Below are positions 26,808 through 36,532 of a stretch of 64,000 nucleotides of DNA, in pieces; the first letter of the stretch is position 1; every line of letters begins with the position of its first letter. Both the position numbers and the translations under genes were made by a program. The notes beneath the pieces are model-generated. The model ran no database searches. It was not told the DNA's origin and saw nothing but the letters and a program-made list of their open reading frames with translations. The DNA comes from Streptomyces sp. Y2F8-2 (GTDB lineage: Bacteria; Actinomycetota; Actinomycetes; Streptomycetales; Streptomycetaceae), in the NCBI RefSeq assembly GCF_014905555.1, contig NZ_BNGS01000002.1, forward strand, positions 868,001 to 932,000, in the 5' to 3' direction.

Positions 26808-27503
26808 TTAATACCGGAGCGCCGACATGTTTACGGGGTGTTGCGAAGTCCTCACACGGTCCGCGCGGTCCGTCCCGCCGGGAAAGCGGAGCCGGTGGGC
26901 GGCCGTGGAGCGTTCCGTGTGCAGCGCCGTGATCGCCCGGGCCCGCTCGCCGTCCCCGCGCGCGACGGCGTCCACGATGCCGCCGTGCTCGGCCCAGGAC
27001 TCCACGGGGTTGACCGGTGCGTCGACCGCGTACATCCATGTGATCTTGTGCCGCAGCTGGGCGAGCGTCGAGGTCAGCGCGGGGCTCCCGCAGGCCTGCG
27101 CCAGCGTCTCGTGGAACCAGCCGCCCAGGGAGCGCAGATCCTCGCTGTGGCCCCTCCTGGCCCGCTCCTGGCCCAGTCTGACCAGGCCGCGCAGCACCTT
27201 GAGGTGGGCCTCGGTACGCCGCTGCGCGGCCCGCGCGGCCCCGAGCGGCTCCAGCAGCATCCGCATCTCCAGCAGGTCGGCGGCCTCCTGCTCGGTGGGT
27301 TCCGCCACGCACGCGCCCGCGTGCCGGCGGGTGACGACGAAGCCCTCGGCCTCCAGGGTGCGCAGCGCCTCGCGCACGGGGACGCGGGAGACGCCGTAGC
27401 GGCGCGCGAGGAGTTCCTCGGTGAGCCGGCTGCCGCGCTCGTAGACACCCGCGACGATGTCATCACGGATCGCCGTGCAGACCGAGTGCGCCGGAATACG
27501 CAT
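26808..27503 (-). CDS. GntR-family transcriptional regulator (FCD subfamily)
   Basis: This 231-residue regulator has an N-terminal winged helix (about residues 8-72) with RYGVSRVPVREALRTLEAEG, the recognition region of GntR proteins. An all-helical FCD effector domain follows (about 80-210), with FHETLAQACG and HGGIVDAVARGDGERA containing the usual metal-binding histidines. FCD members often bind carboxylates. The ATG at 27503 begins MRIPAHSVCTAI. It lies alone between ptsH and the M23 gene, with no obvious target next to it. Confidence 0.88.
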   Translation of the reverse strand: MRIPAHSVCTAIRDDIVAGVYERGSRLTEELLARRYGVSRVPVREALRTLEAEGFVVTRRHAGACVAEPTEQEAADLLEMRMLLEPLGAARAAQRRTEAHLKVLRGLVRLGQERARRGHSEDLRSLGGWFHETLAQACGSPALTSTLAQLRHKITWMYAVDAPVNPVESWAEHGGIVDAVARGDGERARAITALHTERSTAAHRLRFPGGTDRADRVRTSQHPVNMSALRY

Positions 27504-27643
27504 GACCGACCTCCGCCTTAATCCCCGTGAAACGTACGCGATTGACGCGTGTTCAACCGACTCTATTGCAGTGGGCCGGAATTTCCGACGGCGGGTCGGA
27601 ATCCGAGGATATTTTTTGGACACACATGCGTTCGAAAGCCGAT

Positions 27644-27673
27644 GACGGCCCCGGCTGATCAGCCGGGGCCGTC
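27644..27673 (-). terminator. Perfect 30-bp palindromic terminator of the M23 gene
   Basis: The two 15-base arms (start GACGGCCCC, end GGGGCCGTC) meet at TGATCA without mismatch. The palindrome lies 34 bp after the peptidase stop codon. Confidence 0.75.
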
Positions 27674-27706
27674 GGGTGCGGGCACGCCTGTCGCGTGCGC
27701 GGGCCG

Positions 27707-28459
27707 TCAGACGTTCACGCCGTGCGAGCGCAGGTAGGCAACGGGGTCGATGTCCGAGCCGTACTCGGGAGTGGTACGGGCCTCGAAGTGCAGGTGCGGC
27801 CCGGTGCTGTTGCCGGTGGACCCGGCGAGGGCTATCTGCTGGCCGGGGACGACCCGCTGGCCCACAAAGACGCCGATGGACGACAGGTGGCCGTACTGGG
27901 TGTAGGTGCCGTCGTTCATCCTGATGACGATCTGGTTGCCGTACGCGCCGCCCCAGCCGGTCTCGACGACGGTGCCGGAGCCGACGGCGTGCACGGGCGT
28001 GCCCGTGGCGGCGTGGAAGTCGATGCCGGTGTGGGAGCCGGAGGACCACAGGGAGCCGCCGGTCCTGTAACCGGTGGACACGAAGGAGTTGGAGATCGGC
28101 GGCACGAACGCGTTGAGACGCCTGCGCTCGGCCTCGCGTGCGGCCCGCTCCTTCGCCTCGCGCTCCTGGCGCGCCTTCTCGGCGGCCTTCCTGCGCGCGG
28201 CCTCCTCGGCCTGCTTCTGTTCGGCGGCCTGCTTCTGGGCGGCGGCCTGGGCGCCGATCTTCTCGGCGACCGAGTCACCGAGGGTGACGGCCTGGAGCAG
28301 TCCGGTCTGCTCGACAGGGGCGCCGGCGGCGAGGGCCGGGGCGGCCAGGGTGCCGATGACACCGGTGGTGGTGAGCGCTGCCACGCCGACGGCGTTCGCA
28401 GTCGTACGCTTCACACGGCTCGGGCGACGGTGCTTCCCGGTGGCGCAGGTGAACGCCAT
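27707..28459 (-). CDS. Secreted M23 (LytM) peptidoglycan endopeptidase
   Basis: A 250-residue cell wall hydrolase. The basic N-terminus and hydrophobic stretch (about residues 22-45, ending PALAAG) make a signal peptide. A Glu/Lys/Ala-rich coiled coil follows (about 62-115). The C-terminal M23 domain has the zinc ligands in HTGIDF (His/Asp) and HLHF (His) and the active-site HLSS. It probably cuts peptide cross-links during growth or germination. A ydaO-type riboswitch in its leader makes it likely that c-di-AMP controls it, as for rpfA and the swl genes of S. coelicolor. Confidence 0.93.
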   Translation of the reverse strand: MAFTCATGKHRRPSRVKRTTANAVGVAALTTTGVIGTLAAPALAAGAPVEQTGLLQAVTLGDSVAEKIGAQAAAQKQAAEQKQAEEAARRKAAEKARQEREAKERAAREAERRRLNAFVPPISNSFVSTGYRTGGSLWSSGSHTGIDFHAATGTPVHAVGSGTVVETGWGGAYGNQIVIRMNDGTYTQYGHLSSIGVFVGQRVVPGQQIALAGSTGNSTGPHLHFEARTTPEYGSDIDPVAYLRSHGVNV

Positions 28460-28485
28460 GAAGTGGCTGGTCCTTTCCTTCCCTC

Positions 28486-28612
28486 TCGCCTACCGGGTTA
28501 GCTGACGGGTTCGGAGCAGGAAGGTCTCCTACGGGCTCGCGCCCGATTCACCCCAGGGACTGTGGTTTTGGGTCCCCGGCTCCCCTGGCTCGCGCCGTGC
28601 GGGGACTCGGCG
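28486..28612 (-). promoter_or_regulatory. ydaO/yuaA-type c-di-AMP riboswitch
   Basis: On the minus strand the leader contains the hallmark segments of the ydaO motif in order: GGGGAGCCGGGGACCC, then GGGGTGAATCGGGC, CCGTAGGAG, and finally GAACCCGTCAGCTAACC followed by GGTAGGCGA. It ends about 26 bp before the M23 start codon. Binding of c-di-AMP usually turns expression off. The expression platform is not obvious; the last 26 bases hold GAGAGGGAAGGAAAGGA, so ribosome access or termination could be controlled. Confidence 0.92.
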
Positions 28613-28775
28613 ATGACTGTCCGGTGCCGCGGGTGCGGCGCACTGCCTGACGGACAGCCCGAATGACGCTAAGGGGACCATCTTTCAATCAGCAAACGCA
28701 GACCGGGGTTTGTAGCGCATCCCACAGGGCAGAGAGGCAACCTCTGTGGCAATACGGACAAACCCGCCAAGGGGC

Positions 28776-28810
28776 GGGGCCCTGGTGACACGGAAAGTCA
28801 CCAGGGCCCC
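28776..28810 (-). terminator. Terminator of the M16 peptidase operon
   Basis: A perfect 14-bp stem (GGGGCCCTGGTGAC pairs with 28797-28810) closes a 7-base loop ACGGAAA. It is 37 bp after the last M16 stop codon. It is one of the strongest hairpins in the window. Confidence 0.85.
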
Positions 28811-28846
28811 GGGACGGGCGCGGCGCACGCGCGCGTGCGGTGCGCT

Positions 28847-30235
28847 CTACTCGGCGGCGACGACGCTCACTTCACCGATGCCGAGCGCCTCGACGGGCTC
28901 CTTGATCTGCGCGGCGTCGCCCACCAGCACGGTGACCAGACGGTCCACCGGGAAGGCGTTCACCACGGCCGCGGTGGCCTCCACCGTGCCCGTGGCGGCG
29001 AGCTGCTGATACAGCGTCGACTGGTAGTCGTCCGGCAGGTGCTGCTCGACCTGGTCGGCGAGCGTGCTCGCGACGGCCGCCGCCGTCTCGAACTTCAGCG
29101 GTGCCACCCCCACCAGGTTCTGTACGGCGACGTCGCGCTCGGCGTCCGTCAGGCCCTCGGCGGCGAGGGTGCGCAGCACCTTCCACAGGTCGTCGAGCGC
29201 CGGGCCGGTGTTCGGCGTGTCGACGGAGCCGCTGATGGCGAGCATCGCGGCGCCCGTGCCGTCGGGCGCGGAGCGCAGCACCTGCCCGAAGGCCCGCACC
29301 CCGTAGGTGTAGCCCTTCTCCTCGCGCAGGACGCGGTCCAGGCGGGAGGTGAGGGTACCGCCGAGGCAGTACGTGCCGAGCACCTGCGCGGGCCACACGC
29401 GGTCGTGACGGTCGGGCCCGACACGGCCGATGAGCAGCTGGGTCTGGACGGCGCCGGGACGGTCCACGATGATCACGCGGCCGGTGTCGTCGGCGGTCAC
29501 CGCGGGCACGGGACGCGGCTTGGACGGCTCCCCCGTCCAGGCGCCGAGGGTGTCACCGAGGAGCTCGTCCAGATCGATCCCGGTGAGGTCGCCGACCACG
29601 ACCGCGGTGGACGTCGCGGGGCGCACAAAACGCTCGTAGAAGGCGCGGACGGCCGCGGCGTCGATGTTCGCGACCGTCTCCTCGGTGCCCTGGCGCGGGC
29701 GCGACATGCGCGAGGACGCCGGGAACAACTCCTTGGAGAGCTCCTTGGCGGCGCGACGGGCCGGGTTGGCCATCTCGTGCGGGATCTCGTCGAGGCGGTT
29801 GCGCACCAGGCGCTCCACCTCGCTGTCCGCGAACGCCGGCGACCTCAGGGCGTCGGCGAGCAGTCCGAGCGCCTTGGGGAGGCGGGAGACCGGCACCTCA
29901 AGGGAGAGGCGGACGCCGGGGTGGTCGGCGTGCGAGTCGAGGGTGGCGCCGCAGCGCTCCAGCTCGGCGGCGAACTCCTCGGCGGAGTGTTTGTCGGTGC
30001 CCTCGGAGAAGGCGCGCGCCATGATCGTGGCGACGCCGTCCAGGTTGGCCGGCTCGGCGTCCAGGGGCGCGTCGAGGAGCACCTCGACGGCGACGACCTG
30101 CTGACCGGGGCGGTGGCAGCGCAGCACGGTCAGGCCGTTGTCCAGCGTGCCGCGCTCGGGCGCCGGGAACGCCCAGGGCCGGGCCTCGCCGGGCTGGGGC
30201 TGCGGGTGGAACTCCATGGTCGCGAGCTCGGTCAC
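28847..30235 (-). CDS. M16-family peptidase-like protein, inactive subunit type
   Basis: A 462-residue protein with two M16 lobes (about residues 20-230 and 235-450). The position of the zinc motif reads FSEGTDKHSAEE instead of HxxEH, so it should not bind catalytic zinc. The second lobe keeps the R/Y-type substrate features of inactive partners. By analogy with MPP and pitrilysin heterodimers it probably pairs with the upstream active subunit. The GTG at 30235 overlaps the upstream stop by 4 bp; a weaker ATG six codons in is possible. Confidence 0.87.
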   Translation of the reverse strand: MTELATMEFHPQPQPGEARPWAFPAPERGTLDNGLTVLRCHRPGQQVVAVEVLLDAPLDAEPANLDGVATIMARAFSEGTDKHSAEEFAAELERCGATLDSHADHPGVRLSLEVPVSRLPKALGLLADALRSPAFADSEVERLVRNRLDEIPHEMANPARRAAKELSKELFPASSRMSRPRQGTEETVANIDAAAVRAFYERFVRPATSTAVVVGDLTGIDLDELLGDTLGAWTGEPSKPRPVPAVTADDTGRVIIVDRPGAVQTQLLIGRVGPDRHDRVWPAQVLGTYCLGGTLTSRLDRVLREEKGYTYGVRAFGQVLRSAPDGTGAAMLAISGSVDTPNTGPALDDLWKVLRTLAAEGLTDAERDVAVQNLVGVAPLKFETAAAVASTLADQVEQHLPDDYQSTLYQQLAATGTVEATAAVVNAFPVDRLVTVLVGDAAQIKEPVEALGIGEVSVVAAE

Positions 30236-31596
30236 TTCGCCGACTCCTCGGTCTCGTCGGTGGTCTCGGCTGCTTCCGGGGCCTCGGCCTCGGCCGCGAC
30301 CGGTTCGTACACGAGCACCGCGCGGTTGTCGGGGCGCAGGCGGGCCTTGGCGATCTCCTGCACCTCCTCGGCGGTGACCTCCAGCACGCGCTTGACGGCG
30401 GTCAGGGCGAGCTGGGGGTCACCGAACAGCACGGCGTACCGGCACAGTTCGTCGGCGCGGCCCGCGACCGTGCCGAGCCGGTCCAGCCACTCGCGCTCCA
30501 ACTGCGCCTGGGCACGCTCCATTTCCTCGGCCGTCGGGCCTCGCTCGGCGAACCGGGCGAGTTCCTCGTCGATGGCGGCCTCGATGACGGGCACCTCGAC
30601 GTCGCCGGAGGTCTTCACGTCCAGCCACCCCAGCGAGGGCGCACCGGCGAGCCGCAGCAGGCCGAAGCCGGCGGCGACGGCGGTGCGGTCACGCCGCACG
30701 AGCCGGTTGTACAGGCGGGACGACTCGCCGCCGCCGAGGATCGTGAGCGCCAGGTCGGCCGCGTCGCACGCGCGTGTGCCGTCGTGCGGCAGCCGGTAGG
30801 CGGCCATCAGGGCGCGCGCCGGAACCTCCTCCTCGACGACCTCGCGCAGTTGCTCGCCGATGATCTCGGGCAGCGAGCCGTCGCGCGGCTGGGGCTTGCC
30901 GTCGTGGGACGGGATGGACCCGAAGTACTTCTCGATCCAGGCGAGGGTCTGCTGGGGGTCGATGTCGCCGACGACGGACAGCACCGCGTTGTTCGGCGCG
31001 TAGTAGGTGCGGAAGAACGCGCGTGCGTCCTCCAGGGTCGCCGCGTCCAGGTCGGCCATCGACCCGATCGGCGTGTGGTGGTAGGGGTGGCCCTCCGGGT
31101 AGGCGAGCGCGGTCAGCCTCTCGAAGGCGGTGCCGTAGGGGACGTTGTCGTAGCGCTGGCGGCGCTCGTTCTTCACGACGTCCCGCTGGTTCTCCATGGA
31201 CTCGTCGTCGAGCGCGGCGAGCAGGGAGCCCATGCGGTCGGCCTCCAGCCAGAGGGCGAGCTCCAGCTGGTGGGCGGGCATGGTCTCGAAGTAGTTGGTG
31301 CGCTCGAAGCTGGTGGTGCCGTTGAGCGAGCCGCCCGCTCCCTGCACCAGCTCGAAGTGGCCGTTGCCCTTGACCTGGGCGGAGCCCTGGAACATCAGGT
31401 GCTCGAAGAGGTGGGCGAGACCAGTGCGCCCCTGAACCTCGTGGCGGGAGCCGACGTCGTACCAGAGGCACACCGCCGCGACCGGGGTCAGGTGGTCCTC
31501 GGAGAGCACCACGCGCAGGCCGTTGGCCAAGCGGTGCTCGGTCGCTGTCAGGCCCCCGGAGCCTGCCTCGGCTGTGGCCGTGTGACCCATGGGCAT
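30232..31596 (-). CDS. M16-family zinc metallopeptidase, active subunit
   Basis: A 454-residue member of the pitrilysin/MPP family. The inverted zinc motif HLFEH lies near residue 63, and the distal ligand Glu is in ENQRDVVKNE near residue 140. No signal peptide is seen, so it probably acts in the cytoplasm. The ATG at 31596 follows GAAGGGAC at good spacing. It forms an overlap-coupled operon with the motif-less second subunit. Confidence 0.9.
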   Translation of the reverse strand: MPMGHTATAEAGSGGLTATEHRLANGLRVVLSEDHLTPVAAVCLWYDVGSRHEVQGRTGLAHLFEHLMFQGSAQVKGNGHFELVQGAGGSLNGTTSFERTNYFETMPAHQLELALWLEADRMGSLLAALDDESMENQRDVVKNERRQRYDNVPYGTAFERLTALAYPEGHPYHHTPIGSMADLDAATLEDARAFFRTYYAPNNAVLSVVGDIDPQQTLAWIEKYFGSIPSHDGKPQPRDGSLPEIIGEQLREVVEEEVPARALMAAYRLPHDGTRACDAADLALTILGGGESSRLYNRLVRRDRTAVAAGFGLLRLAGAPSLGWLDVKTSGDVEVPVIEAAIDEELARFAERGPTAEEMERAQAQLEREWLDRLGTVAGRADELCRYAVLFGDPQLALTAVKRVLEVTAEEVQEIAKARLRPDNRAVLVYEPVAAEAEAPEAAETTDETEESAK

Positions 31597-31905
31597 GTAC
31601 GTCCCTTCGATCGAGGAAGCTGTCGCGGAAACCGCGTTTTCCTGCCGGTGCTGTCACTGTATGCAAGCGTGCCGACCGGTGGCGAAGTTCCCGGGCGGCG
31701 TACGCCGAGAGCGAGACCATGATTACGTGGGGTGGGGGACGCTCCTCGTTGACGCGTCGGGGGCCGGGACGCTCGTGATCGCCTACGGGCCGGTTTCAAG
31801 GCCCCACGGATGGGCCCCGGTCCCCGTTGTCGGTGCGGCGGTCCACAATGGTCGGCGTCAGATTCGTTTCCATGCCCAGCACAGACGGTGAAGGAGCCGG
31901 CAGCG
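31597..31905. other. 309-bp divergent spacer between M16 operon and parC
   Basis: Promoter region for both directions. GAAGGAG stands about 12 bp before the parC start. I see no operator or small gene that I can support. Confidence 0.45.
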
Positions 31906-34362
31906 ATGGCCCGCCGCAGCACGAAGACCCCGCCACCCGACGACTCGTACGAGGAGAAGATCCTCGACATCGACGTCGTGGACGAGATGCAGGGCTCCTT
32001 CCTCGAGTACGCGTACTCGGTCATCTACTCAAGGGCCCTGCCGGACGCCCGCGACGGCCTCAAGCCGGTGCACCGGCGGATCGTCTACCAGATGAACGAG
32101 ATGGGCCTGCGCCCCGACCGCGGCTATGTGAAGTGCGCCCGCGTCGTCGGCGAGGTCATGGGTAAGTTGCATCCGCACGGCGACGCGTCGATCTACGACG
32201 CCCTGGTGCGCATGGCCCAGCCCTTCTCGATGCGCGTGCCGCTGGTCGACGGCCACGGCAACTTCGGCTCGCTGGGCAACGACGACCCACCGGCGGCCAT
32301 GCGGTACACCGAGTGCCGGATGGCCGAGGCCTCAGGTCTGATGACCGAGTCGATCGACGAGGACACGGTCGACTTCGCGCCCAACTACGACGGCCAGGAG
32401 CAGGAGCCGGTGGCCCTGCCCGCCGCCTTCCCGAACCTGCTGGTGAACGGCGCGTCGGGCATCGCGGTCGGCATGGCGACGAACATGCCGCCGCACAACC
32501 TGCGCGAGGTGATCGCGGCCGCCCGCCATCTGATCAGGTATCCGAACGCGGACCTGGACGCTCTGATGAAGCACGTCCCGGGCCCGGACCTGCCCACCGG
32601 CGGCCGGATCGTGGGGCTGCCCGGGATCCGGGACGCGTACGAGACGGGCCGCGGCACCTTCAGGATGCGAGCCACGGTCTCCGTGGAGGACGTGACGGCG
32701 CGCCGCAAGGGGCTCGTCGTCACCGAGCTTCCCTTCACGGTCGGCCCCGAGAAGGTGATCGCAAAGATCAAGGACCTGGTGGGCTCGAAGAAGCTCCAGG
32801 GCATCGCCGACGTCAAGGACCTCACCGACCGGGAGCACGGCCTGCGCCTGGTCATCGAGATCAAGAACGGCTTCGTGCCGGAGGCGATCCTGGAGCAGCT
32901 CTACAAGCTGACGCCCATGGAGGAGTCCTTCGGCATCAACAACGTGGCCCTGGTCGACGGCCAGCCGCTGACGCTGGGCCTCAAGGAGCTCCTCGAGGTC
33001 TACCTGGACCACCGCTTCGACGTGGTCCGCCGCCGCTCGGAGTTCCGCCGCGGCAAGAAGCGCGACCGCCTCCACCTGGTCGAGGGCCTGCTGACGGCGC
33101 TGGTGGACATCGACGAGGTCATCCGTCTGATCCGCTCCAGCGACAACTCCGCGCAGGCCAAGGAGCGCCTGATGGAGCGCTTCTCGCTGAGCGAGATCCA
33201 GACGCAGTACATCCTCGACACGCCGCTGCGCCGTCTGACGAAGTACGACCGCATCGAGCTGGAGGCGGAGAAGGACCGGCTCAACACCGAGATCGAGGAG
33301 CTGACCCGGATCCTGGAGTCGGACGCGGAGCTGCGCAAGCTGGTCTCCAACGAACTGGCCGCGGTGGCCAAGAAGTTCGGCACCGACCGGCGCACGGTGC
33401 TGCTGGAGTCCTCCGGTGTCCCGGCCCCGACGGTTCCGCTGCAGGTCGAGGATGCCCCGTGCCGGGTGCTGATGTCGTCGACGGGCCTGCTGGCGCGCAC
33501 GGCCAACAACGACCCCTTCGAGGAGGACACCGACGGCAGGCGCGCCAAGCACGACGTGATCGTCTCCGTCGTCCCGGCGACGGCGCGCGGTGAGGTGGGC
33601 GTGGTGACGTCCGCCGGGCGACTGCTGCGGGTGAACGTGATCGACCTTCCGCAGCTGCCGGAGACGGCGACGCGGGCGAGCCTGTCCGGGGGTGCGCCGG
33701 TCTCGGAGTTCGTCTCCCTGACGGAGGACGAGACGGTGGTGTGCCTGACGACGCTGGACGAGTCCTCCCAGGGTCTCGCGCTCGGCACGGAACAGGGCGT
33801 GGTCAAGCGCGTGGTCCCCGACTACCCGGCGAACAAGGAGGAGTTGGAGGTCATCACCCTCAGGGAGGGCGACCGGATCGTCGGCGCGGTCGAGCTGCGC
33901 ACGGGCGAGGAGGACCTGGTCTTCATCACGGACGACGCCCAGCTGCTGCGCTACCCCGCCTCCCAGGTCCGCCCGCAGGGCCGCCCGGCGGGCGGCATGG
34001 CGGGCATCAAGCTGACCGAGGGCGCCAAGGTGATCTCGTTCACGGCGGTGGACCCGGCGGCCGACGCGGTGGTCTTCACGGTCGCCGGATCGCGCGGCAC
34101 GCTGGACGACTCGGTGCAGACAACGGCCAAGATGACGCCGTTCGACCAGTACCCGCGCAAGGGCCGCGCCACGGGCGGCGTGCGCTGCCAGCGGTTCCTC
34201 AAGGGCGAGGACTGCCTGTCGTTCGCGTGGGCGGGCGCGACCCCGGCCCGGGCGGCGCAGAAGAACGGCATGCCGGCCGAGCTGCCCGAGATCGACCCGC
34301 GGCGCGACGGCTCGGGCGTGTCGCTTCCGAAGACGGTCGCGGCGGTGGCGGGACCGGTGTAG
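31906..34362 (+). CDS. parC: DNA topoisomerase IV subunit A
   Basis: This 818-residue type IIA topoisomerase subunit decatenates chromosomes with ParE. The catalytic tyrosine is Tyr134 in AMRYTE. The quinolone-contact region reads GDASIYD, with Ala94 where E. coli has the key serine, Ser95 next to it and Asp98. The C-terminal beta-pinwheel lacks a GyrA-box QRRGGKG, which separates it from GyrA. The ATG at 31906 gives the conserved start. The cobW-like gene converges on it with one base between the stop codons. Confidence 0.94.
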   Translation: MARRSTKTPPPDDSYEEKILDIDVVDEMQGSFLEYAYSVIYSRALPDARDGLKPVHRRIVYQMNEMGLRPDRGYVKCARVVGEVMGKLHPHGDASIYDALVRMAQPFSMRVPLVDGHGNFGSLGNDDPPAAMRYTECRMAEASGLMTESIDEDTVDFAPNYDGQEQEPVALPAAFPNLLVNGASGIAVGMATNMPPHNLREVIAAARHLIRYPNADLDALMKHVPGPDLPTGGRIVGLPGIRDAYETGRGTFRMRATVSVEDVTARRKGLVVTELPFTVGPEKVIAKIKDLVGSKKLQGIADVKDLTDREHGLRLVIEIKNGFVPEAILEQLYKLTPMEESFGINNVALVDGQPLTLGLKELLEVYLDHRFDVVRRRSEFRRGKKRDRLHLVEGLLTALVDIDEVIRLIRSSDNSAQAKERLMERFSLSEIQTQYILDTPLRRLTKYDRIELEAEKDRLNTEIEELTRILESDAELRKLVSNELAAVAKKFGTDRRTVLLESSGVPAPTVPLQVEDAPCRVLMSSTGLLARTANNDPFEEDTDGRRAKHDVIVSVVPATARGEVGVVTSAGRLLRVNVIDLPQLPETATRASLSGGAPVSEFVSLTEDETVVCLTTLDESSQGLALGTEQGVVKRVVPDYPANKEELEVITLREGDRIVGAVELRTGEEDLVFITDDAQLLRYPASQVRPQGRPAGGMAGIKLTEGAKVISFTAVDPAADAVVFTVAGSRGTLDDSVQTTAKMTPFDQYPRKGRATGGVRCQRFLKGEDCLSFAWAGATPARAAQKNGMPAELPEIDPRRDGSGVSLPKTVAAVAGPV

Positions 34363-34363
34363 G

Positions 34364-35446
34364 TCAGCCCTCGAGGTCGCCGAGGCCCTGAGGGGCCTCG
34401 GCCTCCTTGTCCTGGACGTAGCGGAGGACGCCCCACATGCTGTGCTCGTCGGCGTGCGGGGCGTCGTCCGTGCACGCCTGGAGTTCCTTGTCGAGGGCGG
34501 CGGTGTCGATGCCCGACCCGATGAGGACGAGCTGGGTGAGCCGCTCGTCGCCTGTCCCCCACGGCTCCGGGTAGAACCGCAGGAACCGCCCCACCGCGTG
34601 CAGGGCGTACCGGTTGTGCGGATCCGCCGGGCCGAAGTCGACGTACCCCTTGATCCGGTACAGGCCCTCGGGGCGGCTGTCGAGGAAGTCCAGCAGCCGA
34701 CGGGGGCTCATGGGTACGTCGGAGCGGAAGGACAGGCTGTCGTACGCGGTGTGCAGATGGGCGTGGTGCGCATCGTCGTGCCCGTGCTCGTCCGGTCGGG
34801 GGATGTCGTCGAAGGACAGCTGCCCGACGCGCTCCTCGGCCGGCCGGCAGTCGAAGAGGAACTCCGGGTCGATGCGACCGTAGACGGACGGGACGACGGC
34901 GGCACGGTCGGCGAGCGACCGCACCAGCCGCAGGACCCGCTCGCTGTCCTCGGCCCGGTCGGTCTTGTTGACGACGACGAGGTCGGCGAGGGCGAGATGG
35001 CGGTCCAGTTCGGGATGCCTCTCGCGGGTGGCGTCGAACTCGACGGCGTCGACGACCTCGACGAGCCCGCCGTAGACGACGCGCGGCTGCTCGCTGGCCA
35101 GCACCATGCGGACCAGTTCCCGCGGTTCGGCGAGTCCGCTGGCCTCGATGACGATGACGTCGATGCCGGCGGAGGGCTGGGCGAGGCGGTCGAGGTAGAG
35201 GTCGAGTTCGCTCGCGTCGACGGCGCAGCACAGGCATCCGTTGCCGAGGGAGACGGTGGAGTCCCCGAGCGCCCCGGCGACGGCCATCGCGTCGATCTCG
35301 ATGGCCCCGAAATCGTTGACGACGGCCCCGATGCGGCTGCCTCCGCTGTGGTGGAGGAGGTGGTTGAGCAGGGTGGTCTTGCCGGAGCCCAGAAAACCGG
35401 CGAGTACGACGACCGGGATCTGCTGCGGACTCGACGACTGGGTCAC
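34364..35446 (-). CDS. CobW/COG0523-family GTPase, metal chaperone-like
   Basis: A 360-residue P-loop GTPase. The Walker A motif GFLGSGKTT lies at residues 18-26, and the metal-binding CLCC is Cys71-Cys74 in GNGCLCCAV. The guanine motif is NKTD, a His/Asp-rich insert ([14 protein letters not shown]) may hold a metal, and the C-terminal CobW_C domain has GYVDFG. Members deliver zinc or other metals to client proteins. The GTG at 35446 follows AAAGGGG. There are no cobalamin genes nearby, and I found no convincing Zur box. Confidence 0.88.
   Translation of the reverse strand: MTQSSSPQQIPVVVLAGFLGSGKTTLLNHLLHHSGGSRIGAVVNDFGAIEIDAMAVAGALGDSTVSLGNGCLCCAVDASELDLYLDRLAQPSAGIDVIVIEASGLAEPRELVRMVLASEQPRVVYGGLVEVVDAVEFDATRERHPELDRHLALADLVVVNKTDRAEDSERVLRLVRSLADRAAVVPSVYGRIDPEFLFDCRPAEERVGQLSFDDIPRPDEHGHDDAHHAHLHTAYDSLSFRSDVPMSPRRLLDFLDSRPEGLYRIKGYVDFGPADPHNRYALHAVGRFLRFYPEPWGTGDERLTQLVLIGSGIDTAALDKELQACTDDAPHADEHSMWGVLRYVQDKEAEAPQGLGDLEG
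34381..34400 (+). terminator. parC terminator inside the 3' end of the cobW-like gene
   Basis: An 8-bp perfect stem (CGAGGCCC/GGGCCTCG) with a 4-base loop lies 18 bp after the parC stop, within codons of the convergent gene. It may end transcription in either direction. Confidence 0.55.
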
Positions 35447-35816
35447 TGTGCGCCCCTTTTCACACCCGTGCGCCCGCCGGCGCGCGGACCGGCGGCCGTA
35501 CGGGGACGGCTCGCGGACCGGCTCACGCCGCAACGGGTCGGCTCTCGTACGAGGATTGAATGCCGACCCAGGATACGAGTGCGGGGAAACCGCGCGAAGT
35601 GAACGATTGTTAGCAGCACTTGCGGGGCAGACGTTGGGCATGGCGCTGGAGCGTGCGACCCTCGCTTCCCTCCGTGCGCCTCCTCTCCGCCTCCCGGCCG
35701 ATCAGAGCCGCTCGGCACCCTGGGAGACGGCAAGCGCGCCGCCCATCGCTCGCCGGTCCCCACCAGTCGACCCGCACCCGACGACCGGCGGACGGTCGCC
35801 TGATTCGGGGGTTGAC
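35447..35816. other. 370-bp divergent spacer upstream of cobW-like and DUF6082 genes
   Basis: Must hold two promoters. The A+T-richer segment at 35600-35620 (GAACGATTGTTAG) is the most promoter-like piece. No gene or certain operator is visible. Confidence 0.4.
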
Positions 35817-36332
35817 ATGGTCACACAGAGCTCCGGCATACGGGGGCTTGGCTCCCTCACCAGGGCGAAGATGGCAGCCGCCTTCGGCTCCATGACCGGT
35901 TGGGGCTCGCGCCGGCACAAACGCGCAGCGCTCGTGGAGCAACACCGGCTCCACTTCGAGTTGCTGTGCAAGGCCATGGACGACCCCGCGCTGGCAGCCG
36001 TCCTGCACACGTACGACACGGACGTCCCGCCGGACAAGCAGCGCCAGTACCTCTTCGCCAACGCCCTCTATGTCAACGCTCTGTATTACCACCGAATCGG
36101 GGCGCTGAGTCTCAACGAGCTGTACGGGCACCTTCGGATGATCTGCCGCAACGACATCTTCCGCGAGTACTGGGCGGCCACGCGCCGCCATCGCGAGAGC
36201 CTGCCCGCCTCGTCCGAGGAAGCCAGGCTGGGCGCGTTGATGGACGACCTGGTCCGCGACATGGACGCCCTGATCCGGGAGCAGGAGGACGGGGAGCAGT
36301 GGTGGGTGGTGGGAGAACTGCCAGAGGAGTGA
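35817..36332 (+). CDS. DUF6082 family protein
   Basis: This 171-residue helical protein carries the DUF6082 signature: HRLHFELLCKAMDDPALAAV (about residues 42-61), then a run ANALYVNALYYHRIGALS and RNDIFREYWAATRRHR. The ATG at 35817 is chosen because GGGGG stands just upstream and the longer frame lacks any family features. DUF6082 proteins occur in streptomycete accessory regions and have no known function. It precedes the small 96-residue gene by 200 bp. Confidence 0.8.
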   Translation: MVTQSSGIRGLGSLTRAKMAAAFGSMTGWGSRRHKRAALVEQHRLHFELLCKAMDDPALAAVLHTYDTDVPPDKQRQYLFANALYVNALYYHRIGALSLNELYGHLRMICRNDIFREYWAATRRHRESLPASSEEARLGALMDDLVRDMDALIREQEDGEQWWVVGELPEE

Positions 36333-36532
36333 CGGACGTCAACTCACGGTATCGATGGGAAGACGCGTGGCTGGCGCGGGCTGTACTCTTCCCCGAGTCT
36401 GATGCGGTGAAACATCCCCGCAAGCTTCGCATTCCCTGTGCAGGGCTGCCTTTCCCACGAGGAGCGGCGGCCACTCATGAGTTCTTCCGGGCCCCCTCAT
36501 GAGCTATACCGGACGAAGGAGGCCATCAGCCC

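Noticed and set aside
35590..35625. Zur box upstream of the cobW-like gene
   Set aside because: GTGAACGATTGTTAGC has only three-base AAC/GTT symmetry and matches the streptomycete Zur consensus poorly.
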